This document shows, in pieces, positions 25,366-33,421 of a stretch of 50,377 nucleotides of DNA (the stretch's first letter is position 1; every line of letters starts with the position of its first letter). The notes under the pieces were generated by a model. That model saw only the letters and a list, made by a program, of their open reading frames with translations. It was not told the origin of the DNA and ran no database searches. Location: assembly GCF_001431465.1 (NCBI RefSeq), contig NZ_LDJJ01000063.1, positions 1-50,377 of the forward strand. Direction: 5' to 3'. The translations under genes and the position numbers were made by a program. The stretch comes from Stenotrophomonas terrae. Its GTDB lineage: Bacteria > Pseudomonadota > Gammaproteobacteria > Xanthomonadales > Xanthomonadaceae.

Positions 25366-25410
25366 GGCGCTATTGTAGCCGCGCAGCGCCCCCTGCCTGC
25401 AGCGTATTCA

Positions 25411-25439
25411 TTGACTGGAATGGGCACAGGCGGCACTAT
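25411..25439 (+). promoter_or_regulatory. Probable sigma-70 promoter of the terC leader
   Basis: TTGACT (25411-25416) and CACTAT (25434-25439) are spaced by 17 bases. Transcription would start near 25446, directly before the first conserved element of the riboswitch, which supports both calls. Confidence 0.6.
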
Positions 25440-25446
25440 TCGCCCC

Positions 25447-25575
25447 AGAAGGGGAGTAGCTCCCAGACGTTGTCGCCGTCAATTCGAGTCGCAAGACTCC
25501 GGTGCAACGGCAGTTCCAGCCATTGGAACTGTGAGCAAGACCTTCGCCGCATTGGCGAAGCTCTGTCCCCGGTCT
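25447..25575 (+). promoter_or_regulatory. yybP-ykoY (manganese) riboswitch
   Basis: The leader carries the hallmark AAGGGGAGTAGC (GGGGAGTAG at 25451-25459) and the second conserved element GCAAGACC at 25535-25542. A CCCC at 25567-25570 can close stem P1 with GGGG. Several hairpins lie between, including CTTCGCC / GGCGAAG. Members of this RNA class sense Mn2+ and commonly control terC/alx, mntP and related genes. Here it lies about 75 bases before a terC start, exactly the expected setting. Control is presumably activation of terC by manganese. Confidence 0.88.
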
Positions 25576-25644
25576 CCTTATTCCGTGTCCAGCTCTTGGC
25601 CTTTGTGGTTCCGAGATACCCCCGTTCACGACCGGAATTTTTCC

Positions 25645-26607
25645 ATGATGCAGACAATTGGTAATCCCTGGCTGTGGGGCGGCTTCATTGCCGTCGTCAT
25701 CGCCGCGCTGTTGATCGACCTGGTGCTGATGCGCCACGGTGGCCCGCACAAGGTCACCTTCAAGGAGGCCATTTACTGGTCGCTGGGCTGGGTGGCGCTG
25801 GCCTTGGCCTTCAACGCCGGCCTCTGGTACTACCTGCACGAGACCGCCGGCGCGGCGGTGGCCAATGAAGTCGGCCTGCAGTTCCTGACCGGCTACCTGA
25901 TCGAAAAAGCCCTGGCGGTCGACAACATCTTCGTCTTCCTGCTGATCATGGGCTACTTCGCGGTGCCCGAGACGCAGCGCCAACGTGTGCTGATCATCGG
26001 CATCCTGGGCGCGATCGTGCTGCGTACGATCATGATCTTCGCCGGTTCGGTACTGGTTACCCAGTTCCATTGGTTGCTGTACGTGTTCGGCGCCTTCCTG
26101 CTCTACACCGGCTGGAAGATGTGGTTTGCCGCCAGCGAGGAACCCAGCCTGGACAACAATCCGGCGCTGAAGTTCATGCGCAAGCACCTGCGCATCACCC
26201 ACGAGTACAACGGCAACCGCCTGGTCGCCGAGAAGGATGGCGTGCGCTGGTTCACCCCGATGTTCGTGGTGCTGATCCTGATCGCGGTCACCGACGTGAT
26301 CTTCGCGGTGGACTCGATCCCGGCCATCTTCGCCATCACCACCGACCCGTTCATCGTGCTGACCTCGAACGTGTTCGCGGTGCTTGGCCTGCGCGCGATG
26401 TTCTTCCTGCTGGCCGGCATGGCCGACCGTTTCCACCTGTTGCCTTACGGCCTGGCCGTCATCCTGGCCTTCATCGGTACCAAGATGCTGCTGATCGACA
26501 TATTCAAGATCCCGGTACCGGTATCGCTGGGCGTGGTTGCCGCGATCCTGGTGGCCACGGTGATCCTGAGTCTGAAGATCCCGCCGAAGGGCGGCCACAA
26601 GGCCTGA
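25645..26607 (+). CDS. TerC/Alx-family membrane protein
   Basis: TerC-family proteins are integral membrane proteins linked to manganese export and co-metalation of exported enzymes. I choose the first ATG of the ATGATG pair at 25645 (320 residues); the second is equally possible. The protein has about nine hydrophobic segments. Conserved acidic motifs include YLIEKALAVDNIFVFLLIM, FGAFLLYTGWKMW and TDVIFAVDSIPAIFAI, the last with two acidic residues in a membrane helix that define the family metal site. The riboswitch upstream and the Alx-like sequence together support a manganese-related role. A strong hairpin follows the stop. Confidence 0.93.
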   Translation: MMQTIGNPWLWGGFIAVVIAALLIDLVLMRHGGPHKVTFKEAIYWSLGWVALALAFNAGLWYYLHETAGAAVANEVGLQFLTGYLIEKALAVDNIFVFLLIMGYFAVPETQRQRVLIIGILGAIVLRTIMIFAGSVLVTQFHWLLYVFGAFLLYTGWKMWFAASEEPSLDNNPALKFMRKHLRITHEYNGNRLVAEKDGVRWFTPMFVVLILIAVTDVIFAVDSIPAIFAITTDPFIVLTSNVFAVLGLRAMFFLLAGMADRFHLLPYGLAVILAFIGTKMLLIDIFKIPVPVSLGVVAAILVATVILSLKIPPKGGHKA

Positions 26608-26614
26608 TCCACGC

Positions 26615-26643
26615 GCCACCGGCGGGATTGTCCCGCCGGTGGC
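26615..26643 (+). terminator. Hairpin after terC
   Basis: Perfect 13-bp stem GCCACCGGCGGGA / TCCCGCCGGTGGC with TTG loop, 7 bases after the stop; no T tract follows, so termination efficiency is uncertain. Confidence 0.6.
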
Positions 26644-26703
26644 ACGCCAGTTCCCATGCGCGGCGCCCTTGGCTTTGCCAGCGGGCGCCGCAATCACTTG
26701 ATC

Positions 26704-27489
26704 ATGGACACGCCAACCCTGCCTGACACCGGCGACACGCCGGCCACCGCCGCCCGCAACGACCGCAGCCGCGTGCTGCGCGCGTTCAACATCAGCCTGG
26801 GCTTCGTCCTGCTGCTGGTGGCGATGTTCGCCCTGCAGAGCAGCGGCTGGGATTGGCGGCCGTGGGCGGTAGCCCCGCTGGAAGCCAGCGGCCTGGCCGG
26901 CCTGCTGGGCGCGCCCCTGCTGCACGGCTCGATCGAACACCTGGGCGCCAACGCGGTGGCCCTGCTGATCCTCGGCACCCTGGCCGGCAGCGTTTATCCC
27001 AAGGCCACCCTGCGTGCCCTGCCCCTGCTGTGGCTGGGTTCCGGACTGGGGGCCTGGATGCTGGGCGAGGCCGGCAGCCGCCACCTCGGCGCCAGTGGCC
27101 TGACCCACGGCCTGATGTTCCTGGTGTTCGTACTCGGCCTGCTGCGCCGCGACCGGCCGGCGATTGCCGCCAGCCTGATCGGCTTCCTGTTCTACGGCAG
27201 CATGCTGATCACCATCCTGCCGCACGAGCCGGGCGTGTCCTGGCAGTCGCATATGGGCGGCGCCGCCGCAGGCGTGATCGCCGCGCTGCTGTTCCGCAAC
27301 GCCGACCCGCGCGCTGCCCGCAAGCGCTACAGCTGGGAAGACGAGGAAGAAGAACAGCTGGCTCAAGCCAACGACGAGCTGGAGCCACCACTGCCGCGAG
27401 ATGTGCCGGTGCTGTGGCAGCCGCGCGAAGGTCGCGACTATGAGGTGGTGGTGCCGTTGCGGCGACCAACGCCCAGGCAGGATGACTAA
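26704..27489 (+). CDS. Rhomboid-family intramembrane serine protease
   Basis: Rhomboids cut membrane proteins within the lipid bilayer. I choose ATG 26704 (261 residues); 16 residues further upstream are open but unlikely. The sequence has about six hydrophobic helices. Family motifs are HGSIEHLGANA (His and Asn near the active site), the catalytic serine in GASGLTHG and the catalytic histidine in SHMGGAAAGV. The C-terminal 60 residues form a charged tail (WEDEEEEQLAQANDE). Substrates are unknown. The stop overlaps by 4 bp with the end of the convergent membrane-protein gene. Confidence 0.88.
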   Translation: MDTPTLPDTGDTPATAARNDRSRVLRAFNISLGFVLLLVAMFALQSSGWDWRPWAVAPLEASGLAGLLGAPLLHGSIEHLGANAVALLILGTLAGSVYPKATLRALPLLWLGSGLGAWMLGEAGSRHLGASGLTHGLMFLVFVLGLLRRDRPAIAASLIGFLFYGSMLITILPHEPGVSWQSHMGGAAAGVIAALLFRNADPRAARKRYSWEDEEEEQLAQANDELEPPLPRDVPVLWQPREGRDYEVVVPLRRPTPRQDD

Positions 27490-28496
27490 GGTTGCTTTGG
27501 CAAGTCTCCGTTCATTGCCACACGCAAGCACCCCCAACCCGCCGCTGCCAAAATCAGCATTACCATCGAACTAGACATCAGATGGAACAAAAAAGAGAGC
27601 CGATCATCAGCCCAGTAATAGTAGTGGACCGTGTTGTTTCGTAGTGACCCGCCGATCAGGACACCACGCATCACCCCCAAGGCCAACGCAACCCCCTTGC
27701 CGAGGCTATAGACCGCAAGCATTGCACCAAACAATGCCATTACGGCACGAATGATGGCCGGCACAGCATCGTTGCTATTTGGCCCGGCGGAAGGTGCGGC
27801 CTGACTCGGTTGTGCTCCGCCACGATCCTTGTTCCTGCGCTTGGCCCGACGCCTTGCTACTGGCGGCTGCCATCTGTCCCTGGGCTGGTTTTGAGAGCCT
27901 GAGGCTGCGTGCTGCGCTGGAGGCGGCAGCTCAATGACATCGTTGGGAACGCTCAGCCCCAGCTGGTCAGCAACCCGCTGCAAGAACGCCTGCGTTTTTG
28001 CCCAGCCTGGCCTTATCTGCACGGTTTCAAAACTGAGCTGGTGCTCGCTGCTGTCGTTGTTGATCAGCCACAACTGGGCCGGGAATCGCGTCGGGCCACG
28101 GCCGCTCGATCTGCTGGCAATCACCAGACGACGAAGCTGAAGCTTCCGTCGCTCATCCAGAGCAAAGACTTCAACCTTCGCAGCAGCCCCGAACATATTG
28201 CACGAGCGACGTATCGCCCGATTGCCGGGCACATCGATTTCCAGTGTTTCTCGTACCCGGGTGTACCAGCCACTGGCCAGCCCCATCACCGGCAATGCCA
28301 TCAAAGCCAGCAGCGCTAGCAGCGCATCCAGCAATCCGCCTCGCATCCACTTCCAACGAAAATCGACGTCCCCAATCAGTAGCGCGGGCAAACCCAAGAG
28401 GAGCAGCACCATCAGCAGCAACCCCGCCCGCAGCACCCAATTGACCGCGTGGATCCGCAGCACCGGTCCTTCTTCGTAGCGATACCCAATCAACAT
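27486..28496 (-). CDS. Membrane protein of unknown function
   Basis: I do not recognise this 336-residue protein. It has two N-terminal hydrophobic helices (about residues 20-40 and 55-75). A polar middle follows that starts with VRETLEIDVPGNRAIRR and looks like a small PH-like beta domain, then a basic low-complexity linker near residues 195-235 (RRRAKRRNK). Two or more hydrophobic helices close the protein. Base composition is AT-richer than the flanking genes. It overlaps the 3' end of the rhomboid gene (convergent) and precedes the glycerophosphodiesterase stop by a 138-base gap on the same strand, so it has its own start region or is transcribed alone. Confidence 0.7.
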   Translation of the reverse strand: MLIGYRYEEGPVLRIHAVNWVLRAGLLLMVLLLLGLPALLIGDVDFRWKWMRGGLLDALLALLALMALPVMGLASGWYTRVRETLEIDVPGNRAIRRSCNMFGAAAKVEVFALDERRKLQLRRLVIASRSSGRGPTRFPAQLWLINNDSSEHQLSFETVQIRPGWAKTQAFLQRVADQLGLSVPNDVIELPPPAQHAASGSQNQPRDRWQPPVARRRAKRRNKDRGGAQPSQAAPSAGPNSNDAVPAIIRAVMALFGAMLAVYSLGKGVALALGVMRGVLIGGSLRNNTVHYYYWADDRLSFLFHLMSSSMVMLILAAAGWGCLRVAMNGDLPKQP

Positions 28497-28634
28497 GCTC
28501 CGCCCTCATCCGTGATGGGCAACGACCCATGATGGCCGCTCCGATGGCGGCCATTATCTCACCAGCCAGCGCTGGACCACGGCCAGGGCAAATCCATAGG
28601 GTCCGAAGGCACCTTCGCTGCCAACCAACTACGC

Positions 28635-29759
28635 TCAGTTGCCGTCGACCGCCCGCCGCCCCAGTGCCGGATCATCGGTGAAGAACGCATCGATGCCGGC
28701 CTGCAGATAGGTGCGGATCTCGGCTACCGAGGCTTCCGGGTTGCGTGCGTTCTCCGCGCCCTGGCGCAGTGCCGGCGGCAGGAACGGGTTTTCCGGGCGG
28801 AAGCTGTAGGCCACCACCTGCAGGCCGGCGGCATGGGCGTCGCCGATCAGCGCGGTGGGTGCGGCCAGTTTGCCCTGTGCATCCAGCGGCACCAGCGCAC
28901 GCCGTTCCACGCCGATCGCATCGGCATAGCGGGCGATATCGCGCAATCCGGCCGGTGTCATCATCTGTGTATAAGTCAGGCTGCCACCGGCCAGGGCGAC
29001 GTCGGCCGGTTTCTGGTCGCCACCATCGAGCAGCTGCAGCAGGCGGATATTGCTGTCCTTGCCGAGCTTGCCGCGGATCTGCCGCAGGTTGGCGGTCTCA
29101 AACGACTGCAGCAGGATCGGCGCCACCTTGGTGTAGCTGTTGCCCTGCAGGGTGCTCAACAGTTTGTCTTCCATCGGCAGGCCGATGCCGCGGAAGTAGC
29201 TGCCGTGCTTGATCTCCGGGGCCAGGCCGATGCCACGGTTGGCACGGCCGGCCTGCTGCACCAGGAAGCTGATGATCTCGTCCAGGGTGGCGATGCGGAA
29301 CTGGCCGTCGAAAGCGGTGCCGCGAATCTGCGGCAGGCGTTCGCGCGCGTACAGCGTTTTCAGCTCGGCGACGGTGAAGTCTTCAGTGAACCAGCCCTCG
29401 ACCGCCTGCCCATCGATCAGCTTGCGGGTGCGGCGGCTGGCGAACTCGGGATGGCTGGCGACGTCGGTGGTGGAACCGATCTCGTTTTCGTGACGGGCCA
29501 GCATCACTCCGTCCTTGCTCATCACCAGGTCCGGCTCGATGTAATCGGCGCCGTCGCTGATGGCCTGTGCATAAGCGGCCAAGGTGTGCTCGGGCAGCAA
29601 CGCGCTGGCACCACGGTGCGCGTACACCGAAACCTGGGGATAAGTCTGCGCGGCTGAGCTGTCCATTGCCCCGCAGCATGCCACGCCAACCCCCACCGCC
29701 ATCAACCAGGCCCAGCTTCGCACCGTCAGCACTCCAATCGAAAACAAGGCGCGCAGCAT
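28635..29759 (-). CDS. Exported glycerophosphodiester phosphodiesterase (GlpQ-like)
   Basis: The enzyme hydrolyses glycerophosphodiesters from phospholipid breakdown to glycerol-3-phosphate and an alcohol. I choose ATG 29759 (374 residues), giving a hydrophobic signal (residues 8-27) with a Cys pair near residue 28 that could be a lipoprotein site but does not fit the lipobox well. Motifs: AHRGASALLPEHT with catalytic His and metal Glu, YIEPDLVMSKDGVMLARHE with metal Asp/Glu and the second catalytic His, and PEIKHG. A C-terminal FFTDDPALG closes the barrel. It follows the ABC-F gene by 37 bases on the same strand. Confidence 0.9.
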   Translation of the reverse strand: MLRALFSIGVLTVRSWAWLMAVGVGVACCGAMDSSAAQTYPQVSVYAHRGASALLPEHTLAAYAQAISDGADYIEPDLVMSKDGVMLARHENEIGSTTDVASHPEFASRRTRKLIDGQAVEGWFTEDFTVAELKTLYARERLPQIRGTAFDGQFRIATLDEIISFLVQQAGRANRGIGLAPEIKHGSYFRGIGLPMEDKLLSTLQGNSYTKVAPILLQSFETANLRQIRGKLGKDSNIRLLQLLDGGDQKPADVALAGGSLTYTQMMTPAGLRDIARYADAIGVERRALVPLDAQGKLAAPTALIGDAHAAGLQVVAYSFRPENPFLPPALRQGAENARNPEASVAEIRTYLQAGIDAFFTDDPALGRRAVDGN

Positions 29760-29796
29760 GACGGCTGCATGTGACGTGCGTAAGAACGCGCAGGTA

Positions 29797-31410
29797 TCAA
29801 TCGCGCTGCCAGTGCCAACCGTCCTCACCGGCATGCAGGCGCGCGGTGATGCCGATGGCCTGCAGCAAGGCCTCGTCATGCGAGACCAGCAGCAGGCTGC
29901 CCTGATATTGCCGCAGCAGGGTTTCCAATGCAGCCAGCGCCTCCAGGTCCAGATGGTTGCCGGGTTCATCCAGCAATAGCAGCTGTGCCGGCGGATCGGC
30001 GTACAGCGCGCAGGCCAGGCCGGCTTTCAACCGTTGCCCGCCGCTGAGCCGGGCCGAGGGCAGCTGCACCAGATCCGCATCCAGGCCAAGCAGGGCCAGG
30101 CGGCTGCGCAGCTCCGCTTCGGCCAATGTGGGGTTACGCAGGCGCAGGGTGTCGAGCACGCTGCACTGCGCCGGCAGCAACTGCAGTTGCTGATCGAGCA
30201 GGGCCATCGGCACCTGCACGCTGACCTCGCCGGCCAGCGCCGGCAGTTGCCCGGCCAGCACCTTCAGCAGGGTCGACTTGCCCACACCGTTGGCGCCGGT
30301 GATGGCAACGCGTTCGCCACGGCGCAGCTGGAAGTCCAGCGCGCGCAGTGCCGGTGCCACATAGGGCAACTGCAGTTGGTTGGTGCGCACCACCCATTCC
30401 GGTCCGGTCGATTGCACATCCGGCAACAGCAATACCGGCGCTGCGGCTTCGCTGTCGGCCTGCGCTTCGCGTACCGCGTCATGCAGCTGTGCCTGGCGTT
30501 GATCCAGCTGTGCGCGGGCCTTGCCGAGGCTGGCTTCGGCGCGTTGCCGCTGTAGGCCAAGCAGGATCGGTGCTTGATTGGCGTTTGCCGCATCACGGTT
30601 GCCGCGCGCGCTGCGCTGCTCCAGCCGCTGCCGTTGATCGCGCAAGGCCTGCTCGCCCTTGCGACGTTCGTGCCGGCGTTGCTGCAGCAGGGCATCGGCA
30701 GCCGCGCGTTCGGCCGCGCGTGCCTGTGCATAAAAAGCATGGTTGCCGCCGTAGCTGCGCAGGCCCTGTGGCGACAGTTCGACGATGCGTTCCACCTGTT
30801 GCAGCAGCAGGCGATCGTGGCTGACCAGGATCAGGCCCTGCTTTCTGCCTTGCAGCTGCTCGGCCAACCAATGCCGGCCCGCGTGATCGAGATGATTACT
30901 GGGTTCGTCGAGGATCAGCCATTCCACCGGTTGCAGCAGTGCACCTACCAAAGCCACGCGCATGCATTGGCCACCACTGAGCTTATCCACAGGTGTGTCG
31001 GCGTCGACGTCATGCAGGCCTGCATCGGCCAAGGCCTGTTGCAGCGTTTCACACAGCGTCCAATGCTCGCCAACGGCGTCGAAATCCGCCTGCAGCGTGC
31101 TGCCGGCTTCAATCCTGCGCAATGCATCCACACGCTTATCCACAGCTGCCAGCTCGGCTACACGTTGGCCGCTACGCGGCTGTATCTGCTGGGCGAGGTA
31201 ATAGGCCTCACCGATCCGACGGCAATGCCCGGCACTGGGTTGACGCAGCCCGGCCATGATCTGCGCGAGCACGGACTTGCCCACACCGTTGCGACCGACC
31301 AGGCCGGTAGGCCGCGGGTCGAACTGTGCATTGAGTTTGGAGAACAGGCAGCGCCCGTCAGGCGTCTGCCAAGCGACGCCGTCCAGCGTCAGGGAAACAG
31401 AAGTTGTCAT
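29797..31410 (-). CDS. ABC-F family ATPase
   Basis: ABC-F proteins are soluble twin-ATPase proteins that act on ribosomes, rescuing stalled translation or regulating it. I choose ATG 31410 (537 residues). Two ABC modules are seen: Walker A GRNGVGKS near residue 38 with LSGGQCMRVALVGALL and LDEPSNHLD, and GANGVGKST with LSGGQRLKAG and LDEPGNHLD in the second half. The linker is a long basic, Gln/Arg-rich coiled coil (RRHERRKGEQALRDQRQR). No transmembrane segment is present. The subfamily (Uup, EttA or other) is not clear. Two perfect DnaA-box 9-mers (30983, 31136) lie in the N-terminal half of the gene. Confidence 0.9.
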   Translation of the reverse strand: MTTSVSLTLDGVAWQTPDGRCLFSKLNAQFDPRPTGLVGRNGVGKSVLAQIMAGLRQPSAGHCRRIGEAYYLAQQIQPRSGQRVAELAAVDKRVDALRRIEAGSTLQADFDAVGEHWTLCETLQQALADAGLHDVDADTPVDKLSGGQCMRVALVGALLQPVEWLILDEPSNHLDHAGRHWLAEQLQGRKQGLILVSHDRLLLQQVERIVELSPQGLRSYGGNHAFYAQARAAERAAADALLQQRRHERRKGEQALRDQRQRLEQRSARGNRDAANANQAPILLGLQRQRAEASLGKARAQLDQRQAQLHDAVREAQADSEAAAPVLLLPDVQSTGPEWVVRTNQLQLPYVAPALRALDFQLRRGERVAITGANGVGKSTLLKVLAGQLPALAGEVSVQVPMALLDQQLQLLPAQCSVLDTLRLRNPTLAEAELRSRLALLGLDADLVQLPSARLSGGQRLKAGLACALYADPPAQLLLLDEPGNHLDLEALAALETLLRQYQGSLLLVSHDEALLQAIGITARLHAGEDGWHWQRD

Positions 31411-31623
31411 GCGGTTTTCCATCGATGCCCGAAGCACCCGGCCGCCAATGGCAGCAGGGACTGGTAGGGACCGTCTTCAAGACGGTGACATCAATGGCGC
31501 ATTGGACCGGACTCCGTTGGCGGGGGCATCCCGTAACGCGTATAGCCTAACGGCGGAAAACCGAACCGTCAGTAACCGGCGGCGCGTTGCCAACCGCGCC
31601 GCCGTGCCAGCAAAGCAATTAAC

Positions 31624-32010
31624 TCAGGCCTTGGCCGGGCGATGCGTGGCACACAGCTTGTTGCCTGCCGGATCACGCAGGTAGGCCAGGTAAAGCGGGC
31701 CGAATGGCGTCTGCCGCGGACCCGGCGGGTCTTCCACGCTGGTACCGCCGTTGCCCACACCCGCCGCATGCCATGCATCCACCAGCTCGGCGGTGCTGCA
31801 GTTGAAGCCGATGGTGCCGCCATTGGCATGCGTGGCCGGCTCGCCGTTGCGCGGATGGCCGACGATCAGCAAGGCGCCGCCATGGACGTACACCACGTTG
31901 CCCTTGGCGTCGATGAAACCCGGCTTTGCGCCGAGCGTGGAAAGCAGGGCGTCATAGAACGCCTTGGATGCGTCCAGGTCATTGGCACCCACCACGATGT
32001 GCGAAAACAT
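31624..32010 (-). CDS. VOC (glyoxalase-like) family protein
   Basis: The 128-residue protein shows the vicinal oxygen chelate fold: N-terminal FSHIVVGANDLDASKAFYDA and C-terminal FGPLYLAYLRDPAGNKLCA, typical of the small single-domain VOC proteins annotated as glyoxalase/bleomycin resistance/dioxygenase. The reaction cannot be deduced. It starts 58 bases after the mnmE stop on the same strand and could be co-transcribed with it. Confidence 0.9.
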   Translation of the reverse strand: MFSHIVVGANDLDASKAFYDALLSTLGAKPGFIDAKGNVVYVHGGALLIVGHPRNGEPATHANGGTIGFNCSTAELVDAWHAAGVGNGGTSVEDPPGPRQTPFGPLYLAYLRDPAGNKLCATHRPAKA

Positions 32011-32068
32011 CCACTACCTCCTGACTATTGTGTACCTGGCCCTGCGGACCCGTAGTTGCGCTTCTGCA

Positions 32069-33418
32069 TCACTTTCCGATGCAGAAGCTCGAAAATATCC
32101 TGCCCAGCAGATCGTCCGCAGTCATGCGGCCGGTTATTTCGCCCAGTGCATCATGGGCCAGGCGCAGTTCCTCGGCGGCCAGTTCCAACTGGTCGTAGTG
32201 CAGCTGGCCATCGGCCGCGTCGAGGTGCTCGCTGGCCAGCGCCAGTGCTTCGACATGGCGCAGGCGCGCGGAGAACTCGCCCTGCATGCCCTCGCCCGCT
32301 CCGTCATTGGCGATCTCGCGCAGGCGCGCGTGCAGCTGCTCCAAGCCTTCGCCATTGGCAGCGGAGAGAGCGATGCTGTCTTGGTCCAGGTTCTGCGGCC
32401 ACTGCGGCAGCAGATCGCATTTGTTGTAGATCCACAGCTGGCGCGCGGCCTGTGCAGCGGCGTCACCAATCGCGGCCCTGCCCGCTTGCGGGTCGCGGGC
32501 ATCGAGCACCACGATGGCCAGGTCCGCGCGCTGCATCTCGGCGCGGGCGCGACGCATGCCTTCGCGCTCGATGGCGTCGCCGCCCTCGCGCAGGCCGGCG
32601 GTATCCACCAGCTCCAGCTCCAGGCCATCGATGCGGATGGTCTCGCGCAGGGTGTCGCGGGTGGTGCCGGCGATATCGGTGACGATGGCCCGCTCGCTGC
32701 CAGCCAGTGCGTTCAACAGCGAACTCTTGCCGGCATTGGGCGGACCAATCAGTACCGCATGCAAGCCATCGCGCAGCTTGCGGCCACGTTCGGCGTCGAT
32801 GCGCAGCTGGGCCAGCAAGGCCTTGGCCTGTTCGATGCCGGCACGGACCTGCGCGCCGCCCAAGGTGTCCAGCGGTTCGTCGGCGAAATCGATGGCGGCC
32901 TCGACGTGGATGCGCAGCCGTACCAGCTGTTCGCCCACTTCTTCCACACGGCGCGAGAACACGCCATCGAGCGAGCGGCGGGCAGCGCGCGCGGCGCGCA
33001 CATCACCGGCGGCGATCAGGTCGGCGATGGCCTCGGCCTGGGCCAGGTCGAGCTTGCCGTTGAGGAAGGCCCGCTCACTGAACTCACCGGCACGGGCTTG
33101 GCGTGCGCCCAGCTCGATGCAACGGGCCAGCAACTGCCGCAGCACCACCGGGCTGCCGTGGCCCTGCAGCTCCACCACGTCTTCACCGGTAAAGCTGCGT
33201 GGGCCGGGGAAATACAGCGCCATGCCGTCGTCGATCACTTCGCCGGCCGCATCACGGAATTTGGCGTAGTGCGCGTGGCGCGGCTTGAGCTGTGGACAAC
33301 CCAAGGCAACCGCAATCCGTAGTGACTGCGGGCCGGACACGCGCAGCATGCCGACGCCACCGGCGGCGGCGCCACTGGCGATGGCAACGATGGTCTGGCC
33401 TGTGGATATCTCGCTCAT
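32069..33418 (-). CDS. mnmE: MnmE, tRNA modification GTPase
   Basis: MnmE with MnmG adds the (carboxymethyl)aminomethyl group to U34 of certain tRNAs. The 449-residue product has the N-terminal folate-binding domain, G1 GPPNAGKSS near residue 221, [13 protein letters not shown] and NKCD. It ends in the invariant C-terminal motif FCIGK, whose cysteine is essential. It is read 3 bases after the large caspase-domain lipoprotein gene, so translation is probably coupled. In most gammaproteobacteria mnmE directly follows yidC; here the lipoprotein gene intervenes. Confidence 0.96.
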   Translation of the reverse strand: MSEISTGQTIVAIASGAAAGGVGMLRVSGPQSLRIAVALGCPQLKPRHAHYAKFRDAAGEVIDDGMALYFPGPRSFTGEDVVELQGHGSPVVLRQLLARCIELGARQARAGEFSERAFLNGKLDLAQAEAIADLIAAGDVRAARAARRSLDGVFSRRVEEVGEQLVRLRIHVEAAIDFADEPLDTLGGAQVRAGIEQAKALLAQLRIDAERGRKLRDGLHAVLIGPPNAGKSSLLNALAGSERAIVTDIAGTTRDTLRETIRIDGLELELVDTAGLREGGDAIEREGMRRARAEMQRADLAIVVLDARDPQAGRAAIGDAAAQAARQLWIYNKCDLLPQWPQNLDQDSIALSAANGEGLEQLHARLREIANDGAGEGMQGEFSARLRHVEALALASEHLDAADGQLHYDQLELAAEELRLAHDALGEITGRMTADDLLGRIFSSFCIGK

Positions 33419-33421
33419 GAC

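Noticed and set aside
25408..27537. Minus-strand open frame of 709 codons
   Set aside because: Covers terC, the riboswitch and the rhomboid gene on the opposite strand; no domain.
29797..31410. ABC membrane transporter
   Set aside because: Two fused ATPase modules with a coiled linker and no membrane partner; this is the ABC-F plan.
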